Positions 4,833 to 7,213 of a stretch of 7,213 bases of DNA are shown here, one piece after another (positions within the stretch are counted from its first letter, which is position 1; each line of letters begins with the position of its first letter). The position numbers and the translations under genes are program-made. Origin of the DNA: Nitrososphaeraceae archaeon. Lineage in GTDB: Archaea > Thermoproteota > Nitrososphaeria > Nitrososphaerales > Nitrososphaeraceae. Location: contig JAICHH010000088.1 in assembly GCA_025922715.1 (NCBI GenBank), positions 1 to 7,213 of the forward strand, given 5' to 3'. The notes under the pieces were generated by a model that saw only the letters and a list, made by a program, of their open reading frames with translations, was not told where the DNA came from and did no database searches.

Positions 4833-5120
4833 TTAAGTTAATTCATTTAGTATAGCCTTCCTAATTTTAGCAGATCGTAATGACATTGTAAAATATATAT
4901 CCATTAATTCATCATTATCAGGAGCTCTATTGTGTCTCTGAAAAAATTTTTCAGAATAGTTACCGAGTATTGTGCCCACAATAAATCCATAAGCAAAATC
5001 TTCGATATTTCCTTGCGAAGGAATAAGATTTTTAGAGAAAGTTATCATTTGATTTATGTTTAAAGAATGAAATTTTAATAATGATTCTAGTTCCTTTTTA
5101 TCAGATAAGCTTAGTCCCAA
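4833..5120 (-). CDS. Hypothetical protein (95 aa), probably helical
   Basis: I do not recognise the family. The protein appears all-helical: residues 6-17 (SDKKELESLLKF), 21-31, a glycine-containing hydrophobic segment 41-57 (DFAYGFIVGTILGNYSE), then DNDELMDIYFTMSLRSAKIRKAILNEL (68-94). The central segment is too short and polar-flanked to be a confident membrane span. The start is TTG at 5120: no ATG or GTG lies between it and the upstream in-frame stop, and a strong AAAATATATATC box (5141-5152) is centred 26 nt upstream, exactly right for a leaderless transcript. The gene is divergent from the DUF309 gene, sharing a 73-bp intergenic region, and lies 67 bp upstream of the histone gene on the same strand. 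Function unknown. Confidence 0.75.
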   Translation of the reverse strand: MGLSLSDKKELESLLKFHSLNINQMITFSKNLIPSQGNIEDFAYGFIVGTILGNYSEKFFQRHNRAPDNDELMDIYFTMSLRSAKIRKAILNELT

Positions 5121-5140
5121 AATTACTTTAATTTCGGCTT

Positions 5141-5152
5141 GATATATATTTT
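5141..5152 (-). promoter_or_regulatory. TATA box of the 95-aa gene
   Basis: The minus strand reads AAAATATATATC, centred 26 nt before the TTG at 5120. The adjoining TTTTTAATTATT (5149-5160) could act as the plus-strand box for the DUF309 gene with a leader of about 13 nt. Confidence 0.5.
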
Positions 5153-5193
5153 TAATTATTAGCTATAGTAGCAGACAGTGAGGGATTATAGGA

Positions 5194-5775
5194 ATGAATA
5201 AGAATAATTTATATAGATATATGGTATATTTGGATAATCCACAATTTGAACCAGCAGATGCGGATTTGATTCTAAAAAAATCGAGGGAGCTAACTAATTC
5301 CTTAGATATTATAATTAGAGATTGTCGTATAGCAAGCGACTTTATTGAATTAGATCTAAGCATTGAAAAAAAAGAAAATATAGATAAAGTATTTAATTTA
5401 TTAAAAAAGATTTCTTCAATTAAAGAAATCATTGAGGTAAAAGAAAGACATTTAAGCAAAGAAGAGTCAATTGATAGGGCAGTCGACCTTTTTAATGATG
5501 AGAAATATTGGTGGTCTCATGAAGCATTGGAAATGGTTTGGAAAGAAGCCAGTGGACATGAAAAGCAATTACTGAATGGATTAATATTGATTTGTGCTGC
5601 TCTTGTTCATTTTCAAAAAAATGAAAATAATATATGTTTTTCAATACTTGAGAGATCAATGATTAAATTTTTAAATGTAAAAGATTCAAATTACTATGGT
5701 ATTAATATTGACAAAATAAAAATATTAATTAGACAGATATTAGAAAATAAAAAAATTCTAAAGTTTAGGATTTAA
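5194..5775 (+). CDS. DUF309 domain protein (193 aa)
   Basis: Residues about 92-165 match DUF309: A96-VDLFNDEKYWWSHEALEMVW (F100, W106, H109-E110, E113), then G121-HE and LLNGLILICAALVHFQKNEN (127-145), which form a helical bundle with conserved His and Glu residues that could bind a metal. The first 85 residues are an extra domain with alternating strands and helices (YRYMVYLDNP, DIIIRDCRIASDFIELDLSI, INFLL-like helices) not found in minimal DUF309 proteins. The biochemical role of DUF309 is not known. ATG 5194 has a GAGG stretch about 10 nt upstream, a possible Shine-Dalgarno site in a window where most genes look leaderless. The 3' end overlaps the convergent deoxyhypusine synthase-like gene by 11 bp. 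Confidence 0.9.
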   Translation: MNKNNLYRYMVYLDNPQFEPADADLILKKSRELTNSLDIIIRDCRIASDFIELDLSIEKKENIDKVFNLLKKISSIKEIIEVKERHLSKEESIDRAVDLFNDEKYWWSHEALEMVWKEASGHEKQLLNGLILICAALVHFQKNENNICFSILERSMIKFLNVKDSNYYGINIDKIKILIRQILENKKILKFRI

Positions 5776-6880
5776 AACGTAAGGGTAACTTATCGCTATT
5801 TTTATTTTTTTTTAAATACTTGTCCTTCATTTCTTTTACAAATTTATCTTTCCAATGATATAATCTCTTTGGCTTTCTTGGTTTACATTCTGATAAAATA
5901 TATGAACATAAAATCGGAAAGTAAACAGAAGAATCGCCATACACAATTACATTGCCAGTATGAGATGTTTTTATTTTTCCCCAACTCTTCCCTTCTTGAA
6001 TTGTTGCTCCAGATAAACCTCCTGTATCAGGTCTTGCGTCTGTCAATTGAATGACATAGTCATGACCTCCTTCTTTTATTTTCAAAATTTGATATAATGT
6101 AGGACCAGTTTGTTGGAAGAAGTTTTTGGGTACTCCTCCACCTAATTCTAACCCTCCTGAAATTTTGCTTTTCCATAATATTGCTGCTGATTCAGAAATA
6201 TCGGATAATAGATTAAGAGGAGGTAAAGATGACTCAAAAAGAAGTGGTATCATATTCATTCCAATGGATGAATCTGTTAATGAGGGGATATAAACTGGCA
6301 CCTCGTTTTTAAAAGCAGAAACCATGAAAGATTTGTCAGGAAAAGAAGAGTGATGATAAGCATTCTCTCCCAGTCGGTAAGAAAGATCGGCTGTAGAAAT
6401 ATCTTTTACGGAATTTCCTATTCTTTTGTTCATCTTTCTTATAGTGTCTTGTATAAGATCGTCTTGTCGTTGAAGTGTTTCTACTTCTTTAATATAAACA
6501 TCGTAAATTCTAACGATTTGTTTAGAATATAAAATATCATCATCGACATCAAAATGACCTTGCCTGACAGGCAAATCATAGGCGAAATGAAGATCATGAT
6601 ATGCATTAGCTCCTGTGGTAATGATCCAATCAACAAACCCTTTCTCAATCATAGTTGAAATAGATTTTCCAAGACCTATAGGAGTCATTGCTCCTGATAT
6701 AGTTAAACAAATAGTGGCATCAGTATCAATCATTTTTTTGAACATCTTTGCTGCTTCTGATAATCGCCTAGCGTTAAATCCAGTAGATTCATAGAAAGAA
6801 ATAAGATCGCATATAGACATGTTGGAGTATATATTTGGAGGATCAATTTTTTTTCCTGTGAAAGAATGTTTATTATTCAC
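5765..6880 (-). CDS. Deoxyhypusine synthase-like protein (371 aa, full length)
   Basis: This belongs to the deoxyhypusine synthase family (NAD-dependent aminobutyl transfer from spermidine). TISGAMTP (60-67) and TTGAN (88-92) match the NAD-site motifs, GGGVPKN is at 247-253, and the catalytic lysine is K302 in SWGKI. E296 and W300 are also conserved. Aligned from memory with human DHS, positions for H288, N292, Y305 and D316 appear as N, Q, Q and L, and GGHDYVIQ/TDARPDTGGLSGAT resembles the bacterial DHS-like group, some members of which make homospermidine. Either aIF5A modification or polyamine synthesis is therefore possible. GTG 6880 is used because no in-frame ATG precedes it and TTTTATAAAA is centred about 28 nt upstream. 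The lysine-rich tail (350-371) may be flexible. It is divergent from a second family member. Confidence 0.92.
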   Translation of the reverse strand: MNNKHSFTGKKIDPPNIYSNMSICDLISFYESTGFNARRLSEAAKMFKKMIDTDATICLTISGAMTPIGLGKSISTMIEKGFVDWIITTGANAYHDLHFAYDLPVRQGHFDVDDDILYSKQIVRIYDVYIKEVETLQRQDDLIQDTIRKMNKRIGNSVKDISTADLSYRLGENAYHHSSFPDKSFMVSAFKNEVPVYIPSLTDSSIGMNMIPLLFESSLPPLNLLSDISESAAILWKSKISGGLELGGGVPKNFFQQTGPTLYQILKIKEGGHDYVIQLTDARPDTGGLSGATIQEGKSWGKIKTSHTGNVIVYGDSSVYFPILCSYILSECKPRKPKRLYHWKDKFVKEMKDKYLKKNKNSDKLPLRFKS

Positions 6881-6903
6881 ATGACATGATACAATTATCT
6901 GAC

Positions 6904-6913
6904 TTTTATAAAA
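6904..6913. promoter_or_regulatory. Palindromic TATA box TTTTATAAAA between the two DHS-family genes
   Basis: This perfect palindrome is centred about 28 nt before the GTG at 6880 on the minus strand. Being symmetrical it could also direct plus-strand transcription starting near 6935, giving the second DHS gene a leader of about 43 nt if that gene begins at 6978. Confidence 0.5.
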
Positions 6914-6977
6914 TGCGAATATGAAGACACTTACGAGTAAATATATTATTATATTGTTACTATTTTATTATTTTTTT

Positions 6978-7213
6978 ATGAATTATAATAAAAATCAAAA
7001 AAATAGCAAGCATGAAATCGAGGATTATAATATTCAAAAAGGTGAGTTAAATGAGTTATTAACTCAAATGTACAATTCCGGAGGATTTGAATCTGTAAAT
7101 TTGAGTAACGGAATTACCATATTACAAAAAATGATAGAAGAACCTGATTGTACCAAATTTTTATCATTTGTTGGAGCAATAATCTCTACTGGAGTACGAG
7201 GAATAATTAAAGA
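6978..7213 (+). CDS. dys: Deoxyhypusine synthase, canonical type (partial, C-terminus outside window)
   Basis: Only the first 78 residues are visible. ELLTQMYNSGGFESVNLSNG, then ILQKMIEEPDCTKFLSF and ISTGVRGIIK, match the N-terminal part of canonical deoxyhypusine synthase (compare the SCTIFLGY and ISSGIRETIR segments of human DHS). The expected role is transfer of the aminobutyl group of spermidine to a lysine of aIF5A in the cytoplasm. I chose ATG 6978; ATG 6921 is in frame and upstream but would add KYIIILLLFYYFF, an unlikely membrane-like stretch in a cytosolic enzyme, and TTATATTG (6949-6956) is centred 26 nt before 6978. The NAD site and catalytic lysine lie beyond the edge, so the functional class rests on the N-terminus only. 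Confidence 0.8.
   Translation, partial: MNYNKNQKNSKHEIEDYNIQKGELNELLTQMYNSGGFESVNLSNGITILQKMIEEPDCTKFLSFVGAIISTGVRGIIK

Noticed and set aside
4833..5120. Membrane protein call from the FAYGFIVGTILG segment
   Set aside because: The hydrophobic run is short and bordered by acidic and polar residues; a buried soluble helix is as likely.
5163..5459. 98-codon minus-strand frame opposite the DUF309 gene
   Set aside because: It is antisense to the DUF309 coding region, and its Leu/Ile/Ser-rich product is what an AT-rich antisense frame gives.
5869..6054. Plus-strand frame inside the DHS-like gene
   Set aside because: It is antisense to conserved catalytic motifs and has no independent support.
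6350..6532. Second plus-strand frame inside the DHS-like gene
   Set aside because: Same reason: an antisense shadow with low-complexity hydrophobic content.

Overview
This AT-rich window looks like chromosomal DNA of an ammonia-oxidising thaumarchaeon (class Nitrososphaeria, possibly Nitrosocosmicus-like; the rank is inferred). The signs are a classic archaeal HMf-type histone, an intron-bearing tRNA-Cys without an encoded CCA, deoxyhypusine synthase family genes, a DUF5679 zinc-ribbon microprotein, a C2H2 zinc-finger microprotein, and many genes with a TATA-like box about 25-28 nt before the start codon (leaderless transcription), several starting with TTG or GTG. I see no transposase, integrase, CRISPR array or phage gene.

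Layout. Positions 1-961 (minus) hold the N-terminal 320 residues of a secreted, Thr/Ser/Asn-rich surface protein. It runs off the left edge inside a tandem array of perfect 27-bp repeats, each adding one N-glycosylation sequon. Next come two zinc microproteins on the minus strand (DUF5679, 1168-1305; C2H2, 1452-1661), then a plus-strand PLD-like protein (1853-2506), a minus-strand 60-aa acidic protein (2565-2747), and a plus-strand AAA+ ATPase (2872-3588). A 48-aa single-span membrane microprotein not found by a length-limited ORF search lies on the minus strand at 3628-3774. A small putative winged-helix protein follows at 3945-4289 (plus).

The middle block is informational: tRNA-Cys(GCA) with an apparent 11-nt intron (4326-4408, minus), the histone (4541-4765, minus) and a thaumarchaeal-type hypothetical protein (4833-5120, minus), divergent from a DUF309 protein (5194-5775, plus).

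The right end is the most interesting part. A full-length deoxyhypusine synthase-like gene (5765-6880, minus) lies head-to-head with the start of a second family member (from about 6978, plus, cut by the window edge). The partial gene looks like canonical deoxyhypusine synthase, which modifies aIF5A. The complete one keeps the catalytic lysine but appears to differ at several spermidine-site positions, resembling the bacterial DHS-like group, so it may make a different polyamine product. The two may form a linked polyamine/hypusine locus with a shared promoter region. The other genes are mostly single transcription units with their own promoters, so no large operon is visible.
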